This document shows positions 1 to 11,829 of a stretch of 44,669 nucleotides of DNA, one piece after another. The notes under the pieces were generated by a model that was not told the DNA's origin, searched no databases, and saw nothing but the letters and a program-made list of their open reading frames with translations. This DNA comes from Scytalidium lignicola (Eukaryota > Ascomycota > Leotiomycetes). The stretch is taken from the NCBI GenBank assembly GCA_002812745.2, contig NCSJ02000335.1:1-44669 (forward strand), written 5' to 3'. Both the position numbers and the translations under genes were made by a program. Within the stretch, counting starts at the first letter, position 1. Each line of letters starts with the position of its first letter.

Positions 1-2689
1 TTTATTTATAAAGTTGTATAATTAATCAATTGACTAATTCTATTTGAAAATATCTTTTCTACTTTTTATTTTTATTAATTTTTATTCAAAAACTATTATT
101 TTCTTTATATCTTTTATTTTAGACTAAAAACAATATATTAAACTATTAAAACCATAATCNTTTTACTTTACNTTTTACTTTTACTATAGAATTATAAGCC
201 TTTACAAGTATATAGAAGAATTTAAGAGCTTATAGAATTATAACAATCAAGAAGACTAAGAAGTTATTATACTCTTAAAAATATTTGTCCAAGCTTTTAA
301 GACTATGAAGTTTACTACTTATAAGTAAATACTCTTTGTACTTAAGTATAACTAACTTTGCTTTTTAGTTATTTAAGTACTTTATACTAATACTAGTAAA
401 TAATAATATAAAGCTTAAGAATAATGAGAAATATAGTAGAAATAGGAAAAATAACAAGAATTATAATGGAAATTAGATTGGAAATCATTATAACAATGAC
501 AGAGAATATTATAAGGGTAAACTAGAGGACATTAATTAAGAAGTAAGAATAAGGAATAAAGCTTAATAGTGTTATTGTAAGAGATGTACAAGAATTCTTA
601 ATTACTAAAGTTTATAAATATTATGTTGATAAACAAAGTGATATAAATCTTTAAGACTTATTCTAAGAGGATTTCAAAGACTTTATAATTGATATCTTTA
701 AGCTTATTCCTTAGAAAGAGGTATAAGAATTATACAATTGCCTTTATTATAGTAATATATAAGTAATACATAATAATAAAAACATTATAATTGCTTAAAC
801 ACTTATGAATGTTATATAAGAGGAGGAATAATACTTATAAAGTGAGAAAAACCTTTAATATACTTTTTTAAACCTTTAAAAAGGACTTATTACTTTTATG
901 ATTATTAAATTCCTTATAAATACCTTATTTATAAATACTTAAGTTAACTTCAAAGTTCTTAGTTTAATATATACAAGTTAAGAATCAAGTACTTTCTTGA
1001 CCTTTATAACTTCTTAGAATGATTATCAATAGTTTTACAAATTACAATAAGATTACAGTTTTAATTACAAGCTTAGCTTATCATCATCACCTTCAACTTG
1101 ACTTGTATACATAAAATAAGTCTTTGATATCGTCAAGATGTATACAAAAGACTAGAAATACAATAAAATAACTAGTAATTTTAAATATAAGTTGATAATC
1201 TTCAAGAGTTATTATAAACAAGTAGAATTGCTAAAGGAATTTTATATAAAAGTATTCCTTATTATATTAACAAGGCTAGTAAAAGGTTACTTTATTGTTA
1301 ATAATCTTGTTAAATGTATATTTGAAAAGGTATATATTTATATATATAACTTTTATGAAGAATTTATATATTATTATTAAATTTATACTGAATAGGAAAG
1401 TATAATGTTAGCTTTGATTATAGTTAAAAATCTTAAGAAAATAATACTTGAGAATATACAATTACTTATTAACAAGCTTTAAAAACTTTAATATAACCTT
1501 TAGCTAGCTTTTAAGATAATTAATATTCTTTATGAAAAGTTGATTATTACTTGTTAAGGATCTTTAGTATGTAAATATACTATTTCAAACTTATTAGAAG
1601 ACTTAAAACAACTTATTAACAAACTTTATTCATTTATTATGTTATATAAGAAGGAAAAAGAGTAAGAATACAATAGTGAAACTTACTTTATAGACTATTA
1701 TTATTATACTAATCATAATATAAGCTAACAATTTAATCTACAAGGCTTTAAACATATTACTCCATACTCTTAAACATGGGGAAGATGCTTTATATACAAA
1801 AGGGAAGGGTGCTGATCATGGAAATACTTACAAGAAAAGCAAGATACAAAGAAAGTATATTTCAAAGCCAGAAATATAAGTAAATTTAGCTTTAATATTT
1901 ATAGTTCTGAATAATGTTTTAATGAATAGTTTAAACAATACATTGTTGATTACAAAGGAAGTAACTTCAAAGAAGACAAATTAAGCCTTACTTTCAAGAC
2001 CTTATTTGCTTATAACAATGTAAAAACAAGCCTTGAGAAACTTGACTAGCCTGAAACCATATTCTTTACTATAATTATGTTCTTTACCTTATATAGAAGT
2101 TTCCTAGTAGAATTAGCTATACTAATTACTATAGAACTAACTAATAACACTTTCTTATACTAACTAACCATTAAAGTGTTAACAACTGAGAATTACCCTT
2201 AGAAACCTAACTTAAAAACCTTCATAATAACTATAACAGAAGTGTATAATGTGAAGAGTTTAACAAGGTATAATTCAAGATAATTTCATAGAATCTTGAT
2301 TGATATAAAAGTTGCAAAGCACTTTACAGCTAGTTATAGTCAATTCAAAGCTTTACAATGAGTAGACTAAACCATAATATTAAATACTATAACTAAAGGT
2401 ATAATGATAGTACAATTCAGAATCAGGAGTATAACTTCAATAAGTTTTATACTAGTAAATATACTAATTGAACAAATTGAATTTTATATAGTTAAGTTGA
2501 TTATACCCTTTTTGTTGTACTTAATGGATATAGACTAATTAAGCATATATTTCAATAACCTTACAAACTTACTCATTACCTTATAAGGAAGTATTTTAAT
2601 TATATGATAATTTAACTACAACTTTCTACTTTAAGACATATCTTTATATACTCTTGTTTTTGATTCATTGAAAGAAAACCCTTGTTTCT

Positions 2690-3660
2690 TGATTAACATA
2701 GAATTATAATGTTTATACTAATGTTTCAACTACTTGTTAATAGTTAGATTACAATGTATATTAGACTATGTAAGTTATAATATCAACAAAGATATATTAG
2801 AATATCTTATCAAGTTCTGTGCTTATTATTAACATTATAATAAGTTACTAAGAAGATTCAAATTCAACTTATAAGATAATGTCAACTTTAACTATTCTAT
2901 TATCATTAACATCTTCTACATTGATAACAAACTTGTACTTTACATCATTAATAAAGGAATATATTATTAAGCTAGTAAATAACTCTAGAATATCAGTATA
3001 AAGTATACTTAAGATACTTTATAAGCTTGTTAGATTAATACTTACTTAAGACTTCTAGATTAAATTATAACTAATACTGAAAAGAACTTTATTAATAAGG
3101 AGTTCTAGCAAAGTATTATAACTATAAGAACAACTTTAAAAGTAGTTTTAATAAAAGTTTATAACTTAATTAACTATGTTGAATAATATTATACATTTGT
3201 ATAATATACTTACTAGATAATTACAGTTGAAATCTATGATCTTAATAAAGATATAGCTTTACAGATAGCATTTAAAGCTGTTAATGATTCAGTAGGACTT
3301 GACAGACTTGTCCTTACATTACTAGTTTATAATACTTACCTATACATGTTAGAACTCAACACCTTAACCTTAACCATAAGTTAAAGAGTTATAGTGATCA
3401 AGAAAGTTATAGAGGAAATCAGTAAAATCAAGGCAAAACAATAAGTACAAAACATAATTAACATATATAATAACTTTGATGTAAGTATTATTCACAACTT
3501 ATTGTTGAATTCAAACATTCTCATATGGAAAGCAAGAAACATAAACTAGAACAGAAGTTAAGAAGAGTTATATAAGTTTATAAGTATAAACAAAGAAATG
3601 TATATATTAGTATTATTGTATAAGAATATACTATTCAGGTCAACAGTTGTGAAATTATAC
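2690..3660 (+). pseudogene. copia integrase region (relic)
   Basis: Reading through stops gives the GAG-pre-integrase to integrase core order of fungal copia polyproteins. Visible pieces include KFNLQDNVNFNYSI near 2855-2900, a stretch reading ASK-stop-L-stop-NIS near 2970-3000 where both stops replace Gln, EKNFINKEF near 3078-3105, and GLDRLVLTLLVYNTY near 3297-3345, which matches the conserved segment after the integrase core. About ten Gln codons have become TAA or TAG. No functional product is possible. Its place upstream of the RT relic is the usual copia order (INT before RT), which separates it from gypsy elements. Confidence 0.75.
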
Positions 3661-3894
3661 CTTATACTTATAAAAAGAATTAATAGAATTAAGTTATCAA
3701 AGTTAAAGTTAAGAATTATAACTGTTGAAGAATATTAAGAAGAGCTTAACAAGTTGATTATAATTATTACTCTACTACTAGTACTATTTATAAAGTAAAG
3801 ACATAGAAGACCTTGTAAATACCCTGAAATTATTGCTTTCTTATAAGATGAAGAACCAAAATCTTAATTTATAACCTTATGTTAAGTTAAAATA

Positions 3895-5397
3895 TTAGGA
3901 TTACTTAAAAAGAGCGTTTTCAAAATTGTAAACCCTTAAAGTATACTTAATAATATATGTATATTCAACGCTAGGTTTGTAAACAAAATCAAGAATAAAA
4001 GAACTGAAAAAGCTTTCGAAAAGTCATGTCTTATAGTATAAGCTTATAAGAACAATAAGAAGAAGTTTATTTTAATTTAATCACTTACTATTTAACATAT
4101 TAACCAGTGTATTATTCTTTGTATTACTATTATAAAGTATAAAAGTATAAACTTATACTTACAAGACATTTTATAAGTATATGTACAATCTACTACTCTG
4201 TTAAATCAGGATTTTTACATATAATCACCTTTAAAGCTTATAAAGCAACTTAATCTTTGTAAAGGCTTAATTCTATAAGTTGTAAAATTACTTTACAAAG
4301 TCCTTAAAGTTAGAAACCACTAGTTCTAAACTTATTACTCTTATTATATCAAGGCACTTGTAATGAAACTATTAATATACAACCTTTACTTATTATATAA
4401 TACTAAACCTTTTAATATTGTAAAGCTTTAAATTGATAATACCTTATTTGTTAAAGATACTCAATTTGTTAAACTTGAGTAAGAACAGTTGAAAAAGGCT
4501 AATTTCCTAGCAAAAGAATATAAAACATTGACTATTAATAAAGGAATCAAGTTCAATAAGAGTATTATACAACTGAATAATACTAGAATTTCACTTACTT
4601 AAAAGTGTTAATATGTTAATCTACAACTTGTAACTAGGAAATTAATTACTATAACAAACTTATAAGGAATTGTATACTAGAACTTTATCATTAAAGAGTA
4701 ATATATCATATAACATACTTAAAGAGTATATATAACTTCAGTTTATCAATTGAAAGCATTATACATCTTATTGATAATTACTTAGGCTATTGATCTTAAC
4801 TAGGAAAACATGAAATCATTGAATAAACACTTATAATAGTAGATCTAGAATACTACCAAGAGAATATAATTTGTCAAATTTAAAAAGGAAATGTTATAGT
4901 TATTAATCTTTACAAATGCTTCATTTGTGAATAACAAAGATTTATCATCATAAATTAACTATATTATAATACTTATAAACTAAAAGGGAAATGTAAATAC
5001 ATTATATTAGATATTAGTCAAGTATAAAAAGGTTATACACAATGTTTTAACCTTAGAACTATATAGAATAACTTATAAATTTGATATAGAAGTTATAATC
5101 AAATCAACTATCAAAGGAATCCTTAAAATCAACTTCTTATTAGTTATATATACAAATTCAAGGTTATTATATAATTGCCTTGTTAAGTTGGGAACCACAC
5201 AGGAAAAGCAGCTTATGATTGACATGATATACTTCTATTAAGCGTACAAATGACGTTAGATCACTGAGGTACAATGGATTGAAGGAACTACAAATCCAGC
5301 TGATTCCATGACTAAAGGAAAGCCATCTAGCACTCTGAAACAACTGTTGGATATGAATAAAGTACAATTAGAAGTAGTAGAATAAGTAGAACATGAC
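3895..5397 (+). pseudogene. copia reverse transcriptase / RNase H region (relic)
   Basis: The RVT_2 entry is readable from about 3900: KKSVFKIVNP, then IFNARFVNKIKNKRTEKAF near 3960-4020, KSCLIV and a QSLTIQ-type stretch with Gln codons turned to stops. The RNase H C-terminus is the clearest piece, near 5176-5360: LVKLGTTQEKQLMIDM, then ITEVQWIEGTTNPADSMTKG, which is the conserved copia end. Stops lie between these blocks. This last part keeps higher GC and many CA dinucleotides, so RIP has hit it far less than the upstream body. Confidence 0.8.
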
Positions 5398-5728
5398 AGT
5401 GTAAATGGCAGAACAGAAGATCCTACGGAGGGATTTGGAGCTATTCCCAATTAAGCAATTAGCATACAATTGGGAAAACTCTACGGATTTAAGCATTTTA
5501 AGAGCTACAACGTACGGCCATTTTTAGAGTAACTCTAGTGTTAGTAGAATAATAATTATGTACACATGATATTCACATACCCCTGTAAGCTAGTCCCAAT
5601 TAGGTAGTAGGAACAAGTGAAGCTCCTACAACTTCGCCCTCCTACCCTTATTCGTACAACAACTATGGAATAGCACAACGAGTATATTATGTATAATTAC
5701 ATACTATACTTTGTACTATAGGTGAACC
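5398..5728. repeat. probable copia 3' UTR/LTR remnant
   Basis: Non-coding stretch between the copia RNase H end and the hAT fragment, with much higher GC than the regions either side and little RIP. It contains a short inverted pair (cccaatt near 5448, aattggg near 5469) and ends in ...ccgaca just before the hAT reading frame resumes at about 5729, as expected for an LTR ending in CA. I cannot find the matching 5' LTR, so the LTR limits are inferred. Confidence 0.4.
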
Positions 5729-6377
5729 GACATTAACAAAAGAAGAATAGAATTCTTTATTAAAATTAAAAGAAATCTTTGAAGTTTTTATTAAACCAAC
5801 TATTAAATTACAAGGACAAATTTATACAACTTTAAATCAAAGTTTATTATTTATTTATAAAATTTATAATAAACTTGATAAAATAAGAGAAGACCTTGAA
5901 TTTAAACAATAAACTAATTTGAATATTAATTATAATACTTATATTAATGCTATTAATAAAGGTATTATAAAATTAGAAAAATATTTTCCATGAATATTAA
6001 ATTCAAATTTAATAAAAAAATATAAACCTTATATTTTTAGTTTAATTTTAGATCCTAGATTTAAATTATTACATTTTAAAGAAGGAGGTTTATTATTTTT
6101 TTATCCTTCAATTTCAAAAGATATTATGAATCTTTTAAAATTAGAATATATAAATTTAGAAAAAGATTTATCAATTCATTTAAATCTAATAAATGAATTA
6201 GATAATAATTTAAATATTTATGATTCTAATTCATCAAAAGATTCTGATTCTGATAATGAATTATTTATTCAATCTACATCAAATAAAGATGAATATTTAA
6301 TTTATTTTAAAGAAAATACTGAAAATTCAAAAATAAATCCACTTGATTTTTGGAAAAATGTTAAAGGTTTTACCTAA
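5729..6377 (+). pseudogene. hAT-family transposase fragment
   Basis: A continuous plus-strand frame with three stops (in the first 30 bases, near 5910 and near 5990) followed by an open stretch from 6126 to 6377. Readable pieces are KLQGQIYTTLNQSLLFIYKI, NTYINAINKGIIKLEKYFP, the conserved hAT segment YKPYIFSLILDPRFKL near 6030-6075, a Ser/Asp-rich linker DSNSSKDSDSDNEL, and NPLDFW near 6340, the start of the hAT C-terminal dimerisation region. The frame ends a few residues later, so the dimerisation domain is missing, and the N-terminal DNA-binding and first catalytic blocks are absent too. It keeps intact CAA and CAG codons, unlike the copia element beside it. Confidence 0.8.
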
Positions 6378-6715
6378 CAAGTGATTGGTGTAAGCTTAAG
6401 GCTTGATACACAGCAGAGTGTATATAGAGAACCTAGCGATCACATGACTTGATTAGGACCTGGGGGACTTGAGGGGTCTAAGGGGTTCATGGACTTATAG
6501 GACCTGTAGGGTCCAAGAGGTCTAGTTGGATTTTATTATCTATATAAGCATGTTGTAAGAACATAAGAGTAGACTCTTTGTGTTTAACCTAAATACATTA
6601 TTAGATCCTACCCTTGACTTAGTCACTTGCTTATGTGTTACATGTTTCCATTGTCCTTGAATATTTACCTTACCCTTAGCTATCCAGTGACTTGGATAGT
6701 ATAGTTTTGTAACAT
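6378..6715 (+). repeat. 5' LTR of the gypsy element
   Basis: A non-coding segment between the hAT frame and gag with LTR character. It has a tgtaa... start near 6389 and a ...ttaca end near 6642 (inverted 5-base ends), or alternatively an end at ...gtaaca near 6710. A run of related G-rich units (acctggggg, gaggggtctaaggggttc, acctgtagggtcc) lies at 6460-6515 and a TATA-like tctatataagc near 6538. The limits are uncertain because the second LTR is not present for comparison. Confidence 0.5.
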
Positions 6716-6737
6716 TTTGAACATTACTTATCTTGAT

Positions 6738-7852
6738 GAATTAGGATTTGGAAACAAATATACTAGTAGATAACAATAACAAATAACAACTTGAAGAAGG
6801 TTTTGAAGAAGGCTCTGAAGAAGAATCTGAAGAAGGATCTGAAGAAGTATTTAAGGAAAGTTCAGAAGATAGTTCTGAAGAAGACTAAGGTAAGGACTAG
6901 ACTATCGAGGAAACTAATATTCAAGAAGGAATGTTAGAAGAAATTGTTATATTATTGGAACAACTTACTAAGTTAACAGAAAGATCAACTGTTAGAGAAT
7001 TGTCAAGAGTTGCAGGAAAGAAGCTAGTATCTCCATTATCTAAACTTGATCTAAAGCCAATTTTAGTATTAAGAGTTCTAAGCTTAAACCTTGATTTAGA
7101 CTCTGAACTGGAATATAACATTGAACAAATCCTAATGGTGATACTTAGAAAAGTTAAAATCGTTAGACTAGACTTGTTCTATGAGGATAGAAAGAAGCTT
7201 AAAGTATATCTTGTTCAGATAGGAATATACTTGGTCTTGAATGATCATTTATTGCCTAGAAATATGCATAAGGTTCTGTAAGTATTAATATACTTGAGAG
7301 GAGTGGTCAAAACTTGGTTTTAACCCTTTAAGGATGAATAGTTTATGACAAACAAAGAAATAATGAATTAAGGAGTAATTAACATTATTATAAGTTGAGG
7401 TAATTACACAAGAGAACTTAAACACTTGTATAGTGATGTTAATGAGAAAAGAAATGCTGAGAGACAATTAACTTATCTTAGACAAACCAAGAGTTTTAAT
7501 GAGTATGTTATACTCTATTGTTAGTATGTAGTATTAGTCAATTAAGGAGAGGAGGTATATATATACTAGTATAAGATTAGGTTAAAGGACTTTATCAAGG
7601 AAGAATTATATTAAAGGCTTGTGGTTATTACATTTGATATCTTTGTTAACTTATCTATTAAGATTAGGAATGAACAATATGAAATAATCTTGGACAAGAA
7701 AGGAGGATCTTACTTTAATTGTAGAAAGACTAATAATAAGAAGGATCAAGATAACCTTATGAAGTTAAATGTTATAAAGAAAGGAAAGACCTTTAAAGGA
7801 AAGAGGAAGAAGTATTATAAAGGNAAAAAACAAAAAGGAGAATTCCTTTAAG
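6738..7852 (+). pseudogene. gypsy gag (relic)
   Basis: The N-terminal part is acidic and repetitive: Glu-Glu-Gly/Ser-Glu units at about 6790-6885, coding EEGFEEGSEEESEEGSEE. An open stretch from 6931 to 7281 follows, with the Retrotrans_gag-like start LFYEDRKKLKVYLVQIGIYL near 7170-7230. The gag core continues past stops (YLRGVVKTWF near 7290-7320). A single zinc-knuckle-like remnant, YFNCRKTNNKK, lies near 7712, and a Lys-rich tail containing an N at 7824. Assignment rests on the gag core and its place between LTR and protease. Confidence 0.65.
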
Positions 7853-8989
7853 ATTTCTCTTAAGGAACTTGACAAAAGAAGAAAAAATAAGTTATCTTTT
7901 AAATGTGAACTTCTTAGACATATAGCAAATACTTATAAAAAGAATAATAAGTTGAGTATTATAATTAAACTTAAAGTTATATAAATCTTGAGAATTATGA
8001 ATATCTTGTTAAGATCTTCAAAAGAAGAAGACTTTGAGGACAAAGAAGAAAACTCTTCAGAAGAAGAAGCTTATTAAGACTTAATAATTATATTACATCA
8101 TGTCATTAAGACAAATGTGGACAAAATAGCTATAATAAGAATCCTTGAAATAGACTTAGTACTTATGATGAGAACTTAGCATATAAGACACCTTCAAGAC
8201 AAGGAGATAGTTAAGAACCAAGGTAAGTAGAGGTTGATTCTAAGAGTTAGTAGAATTTGGATGATTATGCTGTTAGACTTCGAAGTTATATTAATAGAAC
8301 AATATCTTGTTTTTAAAGAGTTGTTAATCTTGAAATACTATCTTATGATTAGTATGTAAGGATTAAGAGGATAAAAGATCTTGGACAGAAGCTAGCTTTT
8401 CAGAATTGTATAATAAGAAGAAGTGATTATTAAAGTAAAAGAACTTGATCTTGGAGATCTTGCTCTAGTCTATAAGACTAACCTTCAGAGTATTGTTATA
8501 AAGAAGGGAATACATGAGTTCCTCTTATTAGTAAAGAGAACTTAAATCTAGAATAACTTTGACCAAATGCTTAAGGATGCTTAAATAATAATAAAGGAAG
8601 GATTAAGTTATGTTATATAAGGATAATATAACTTGTAATAAGAAAAACTTTTAATAATAACCTTTTAACAAGACTAACTTAAAGTAAAAACATAGTATAG
8701 AGAAATCTAGGGTTTAAGAAAATTAATAGAACAACTGTTTAAAGTTAAACAGTATTATACTTAACAAGGATAAAGGGAATTAGTAGAAATTGTTATTAAA
8801 CAAGTTAATTAAGATGTAAAAGCATTACTTATAGTTAATAAACTAGAGAAAGATTCATTACCTTTAGAAGTACTTATTATGCTATTAAAGGAAGATGAAT
8901 TGATATAGAGAATTGATTAATAATTTAATTAAAAAGTAATAGTATACTCTTTGAATTCTGAAAGTAGGATTTTTGAGGAAAGTAAGGTC

Positions 8990-10168
8990 TTTATCTTTAA
9001 GATAAGGGAATGCTTNAAAAAATGAAATAGTGAAATGGATACAGGATATATGTATATTTATAAACAATAGAAGCTTAGATGGACTAAGGTTAAGAAATCT
9101 TAATGAGAGACAAGTAGTATTGTTTGAAGAACTTCAAGAAAATGTTAAAGATCTAGAAATTGAAGATGATATATTAGTTAACAGTATTAAGAATATTAAT
9201 CTCTACTTTATAAACAGTGAAAGTTCATTATACATAAATATAAAATTATGCAAAAAGCTAGTAAGGGCTTTGATTGATTTAAGAGTTAAAAAGAATTTTA
9301 TCAGTAAATAAGTTATAAAGTAATTAAGACTTAGCATAAGAGTTAAAAACAATAGTTATATAATATTGTTAGCAAACAGTACTAAAGTTCAAAAGTATGT
9401 TAATGTTCAAACTTAGAATTTAAATATGAAGTATAATGAAAGTTATTAAGAAGAGATATCTTTTGATGTTATGAAGTTAAGAATATATTAGGTTATATTA
9501 AGAATTGAATAGATGAGGAAGTATAATCTAATAATTGATTAGAGAACAGGAATGATTACCTTCTTGAAGGAGATTATGTTTTTAAGAGTTGTTCATATCA
9601 ATGAAATTATAAAACATATTCTTGAAGAATATTATGAATGACTAGAGTTATTTATAAAAAGACCTGATGATTTAGCCTTACCTAAGTATAAACTATAAGA
9701 TTATAAGATAAAGCTTAAGGAGAGGTTTAAACTAGCTTATAGACTAATTTATCAAACAACTCTCATTAAGGATAAGGTAACAAAGAAATGATTACTTAAG
9801 AGAATAATACTTAGAGGTTTGTATAAAGAAGGTCATGATAAAGCCAAAGTACTATTGTATTATACGAAGAAGGGAGATAACTTGTTAAGATAATCTTATA
9901 ATAATTATAAATACTTGAATAGTAGAATTAAGAAGGATTAATACCCCTTGTTATTGATAAATTCAATAATGGATAAGTTAAAAGGAGTTGTTATATTCAT
10001 TAAGCTAAACTTATAGTTAGCATTTAATCTAATTAGGATTAAAAGAGGTAATGAGTAGAAAGTTGCTATTCAAACAAAATACAGATTATTTAAGCTATTG
10101 GTTATAATATTTAGTATGATTAATACTTTAATAATATAACAAAGAATAATAAACTGAATATTAGTAAA
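8990..10168 (+). pseudogene. gypsy protease and partial RT (relic)
   Basis: The open stretch at 9030-9311 ends in RALIDLRVKKNFIS. This fits the retropepsin segment ALIDSGA...NFIS, with the catalytic D-S-G reduced to D-L-R. Past stops come KLRIY...ILRIE-stop-MRKYN (the usual LG..WL.. segment), PDDLALPKYKL near 9660, YKYLNSRIKKD near 9908, LLINSIMDKLKGVVIFIKLNL near 9950-10015 (normally ending TKLDL, the RT A motif) and FNLIRIKRG. The frame stops near 10165, before the F.Y.DD motif, so RT is cut in half. Many Trp and Gln codons have become stops. Confidence 0.75.
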
Positions 10169-10170
10169 AT

Positions 10171-10420
10171 AATTTCTTTTACGGTTCGTTACAGTCAAAT
10201 CCATTGTTATATCACTATTTTAGGGCCGTACAAAGGAGGTGGTTAAAAGAAAGGGAGGCTGATTATGTAATGAGATATCACGTGCACTAAGGGGTGCGAA
10301 GCACCCCCCACCTACGAGCGGAGCGAGTAGCAAGCTTTGCTTGTCGTCAACAAATCAACAAACAATTTCTTTCGAACTAATTTTTGGAGAGGCACGTGAG
10401 AGGGTAACGGAGGTACGGAC
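10171..10420. repeat. GC-rich hairpin block, possible transposon end
   Basis: An abrupt change from AT-rich gypsy sequence. At 10190-10225 a stretch beginning tacagtcaaatccattg resembles the tip of pogo/Tc1-type terminal repeats; this is inference and no matching opposite end was found. At 10294-10312 a perfect hairpin ggggtgc-gaa-gcacccc is followed by gagcggagcgagtagc and the palindrome caagctttgcttg at 10331-10344. Three small stem-loops within 60 bases is unlike the surrounding spacer. Confidence 0.35.
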
Positions 10421-10709
10421 ATACCGTCACGGGCTCCTGAGCTTATGGCAAGCTTCACTCGTAATTGCTCAATTTCCTAAACAATAATGCGTGATGTTTT
10501 GAGTTCTAGTAAAGCTCCAAGAACATCACATTTATGTATTTTGGGAGTTATCATGATTAATATTCAATTTGCCTCGGCTAACGTCATACTACTTACGTGA
10601 AAACAATTCATCAATACGTCCGTATCAGCTTCAGCTTTAAATAATTTCTTTTCATCTCTGAGATTCTAAGATTTGTCCATCTTAAAATACCTGCACAGTA
10701 GAAACCATA

Positions 10710-11829
10710 ATGGCTACACCCAAGGTCTTGATTGCAATGGCCGACTATGGCCATGATCCGACTGGTAAGCACTCTTCTTTCAGCCTTAGTATTGCCACTT
10801 CAAGTTAATCGCCAATCCTAACTACTCACTAGAAACCGCGGTTCCATATACCGCATTCAAGAAGGCTGGATTTGAAGTTGACTTCGCCACGGAGAATGGC
10901 AAGACCCCAGCGTGTGACCAGAGGATGCTGCAGGGTCTCACGCAGAAGCTCCTTGTGCGTTCATCCCTAATCCCTATCTCCATCCATCTTCCGAAGTAGT
11001 GAAAACCCTTGCCCCGCATAACAGGCCAGAAGCTAAAGTAGCAGCGCTATTGGCATTCCAGGGTGCTACCTCCGAAGCCGTAAAGATCCACAATGACATG
11101 ACCACTACCCCGGAATTCCAGTCACCACTCTCCTGGACCTCACCCACCTTCTCACTCGCCCCTTACAGCCTGGTCTTCTTGCCAGGCGGTCATGAGAAGT
11201 CCGTGCGGCAGATTATCGACTCCCCTGTATTGCACCAGCACCTGCGCGAGTACTTCCCCCAGACGAAGAAGCCAAGCAATAAGGTCGTTGCCGCTATCTG
11301 CCACGGAGTCATGGTGCTCAGCCAGACGCTGGATGAGGCGAGTGGAAAGAGCGTTCTGGCCGAATGTGTTACGACTGCCTTGCCGGCCCGAATGGAGCAG
11401 TTTGCTTTCTGGGGCACGAGAATCGTGCTCGGAGATTACTACAAGACTTACGGAGCTGGGAGTGAGAACGTCGAGGATTCGGTATGTTCCCGCCATTATT
11501 CTTAGAGAACTTTTTTTATTCTTTTTTTTTTTACATATCACATGATAGGAGAGGGAAGCAAACATTGCGCTGACTTTAGTCTAGGTACGAAAGAGGCTGA
11601 ATGATCCTAGCCAATTTAAGAGTAGTCTTGGGATTAGCCCGTAAGTTATTCCCCACTGCTTGGAGAGGAATCTATTTGGGTGAAGTTGTGACGACTGATG
11701 GATGGTAGATTTGTCGTCGTGGACGAGAAGTATAATTATGTGAGTGGACGATTTCCACCTGATGCACAACTATTGGCGGATAAGGCCATTGAACTAGTTA
11801 AGTCATCTACGGGAAAAAGTTCTTTATGA
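10710..11829 (+). CDS. DJ-1/PfpI family protein (class I glutamine amidotransferase-like)
   Basis: Five exons fit both the frame and the family: 10710-10764, 10833-10954, 11062-11481, 11585-11640 and 11709-11829, giving 257 residues. The start ATG opens MATPKVLIAMADYGHDP, a beta strand and loop typical of the fold. The glycine elbow FLPGGHEKSVRQIID and the nucleophile Cys in AAICHGVMVL are present. The conserved C-terminal part continues with FWGTR, LGDYYKTYGAGSENVEDS and YNYVSGRFPPDAQLLADKAIEL. Members act as chaperone, glyoxalase III or protease-like enzymes; which applies cannot be told from sequence. Intron 2 (10955-11061) uses the less common donor gtgcgt, and a shorter splice would hit a stop. 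This is the first intact gene beyond the transposon block. Confidence 0.9.

Larger units (their letters stand above)
1..5450 (+). mobile_element. RIP-degraded Ty1/copia retrotransposon
   Basis: A very AT-rich block with no long open frame, yet the remains of a copia polyprotein can be followed in order on the plus strand. A basic Asn/Gly/Lys-rich gag-like stretch with a Cys-rich knuckle lies around 430-620. The integrase region, the segment linking integrase to RT, the RT_2 start near 3900 and the RNase H end near 5170-5390 follow. Most breaks are TAA or TAG where the family has Gln, the result expected from CpA to TpA change by RIP. Gag signals appear both near 430-620 and near 1200-1900, so two overlapping or nested copies are possible. 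The last ~250 bases are much less mutated. The family assignment is from recognised copia motifs; the exact 5' end lies outside the window or cannot be seen. Confidence 0.85.
6378..10170 (+). mobile_element. Truncated Ty3/gypsy retrotransposon
   Basis: Order on the plus strand: a GC-richer LTR-like segment (about 6378-6715), gag (about 6740-7850), a spacer with many stops, a retropepsin-like segment near 9260-9305, and the N-terminal half of RT ending near 10165. There the sequence changes abruptly in composition. RNase H, integrase and the 3' LTR are missing from the window. The frame is broken by many stops but the damage is lighter than in the copia element. The left edge falls inside the C-terminal region of the hAT gene, so this element either inserted there or replaced its end. 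Confidence 0.8.

Noticed and set aside
11152..11565. Open frames antisense to the DJ-1 gene
   Set aside because: They are shadows of the conserved plus-strand exon, with no family resemblance of their own.
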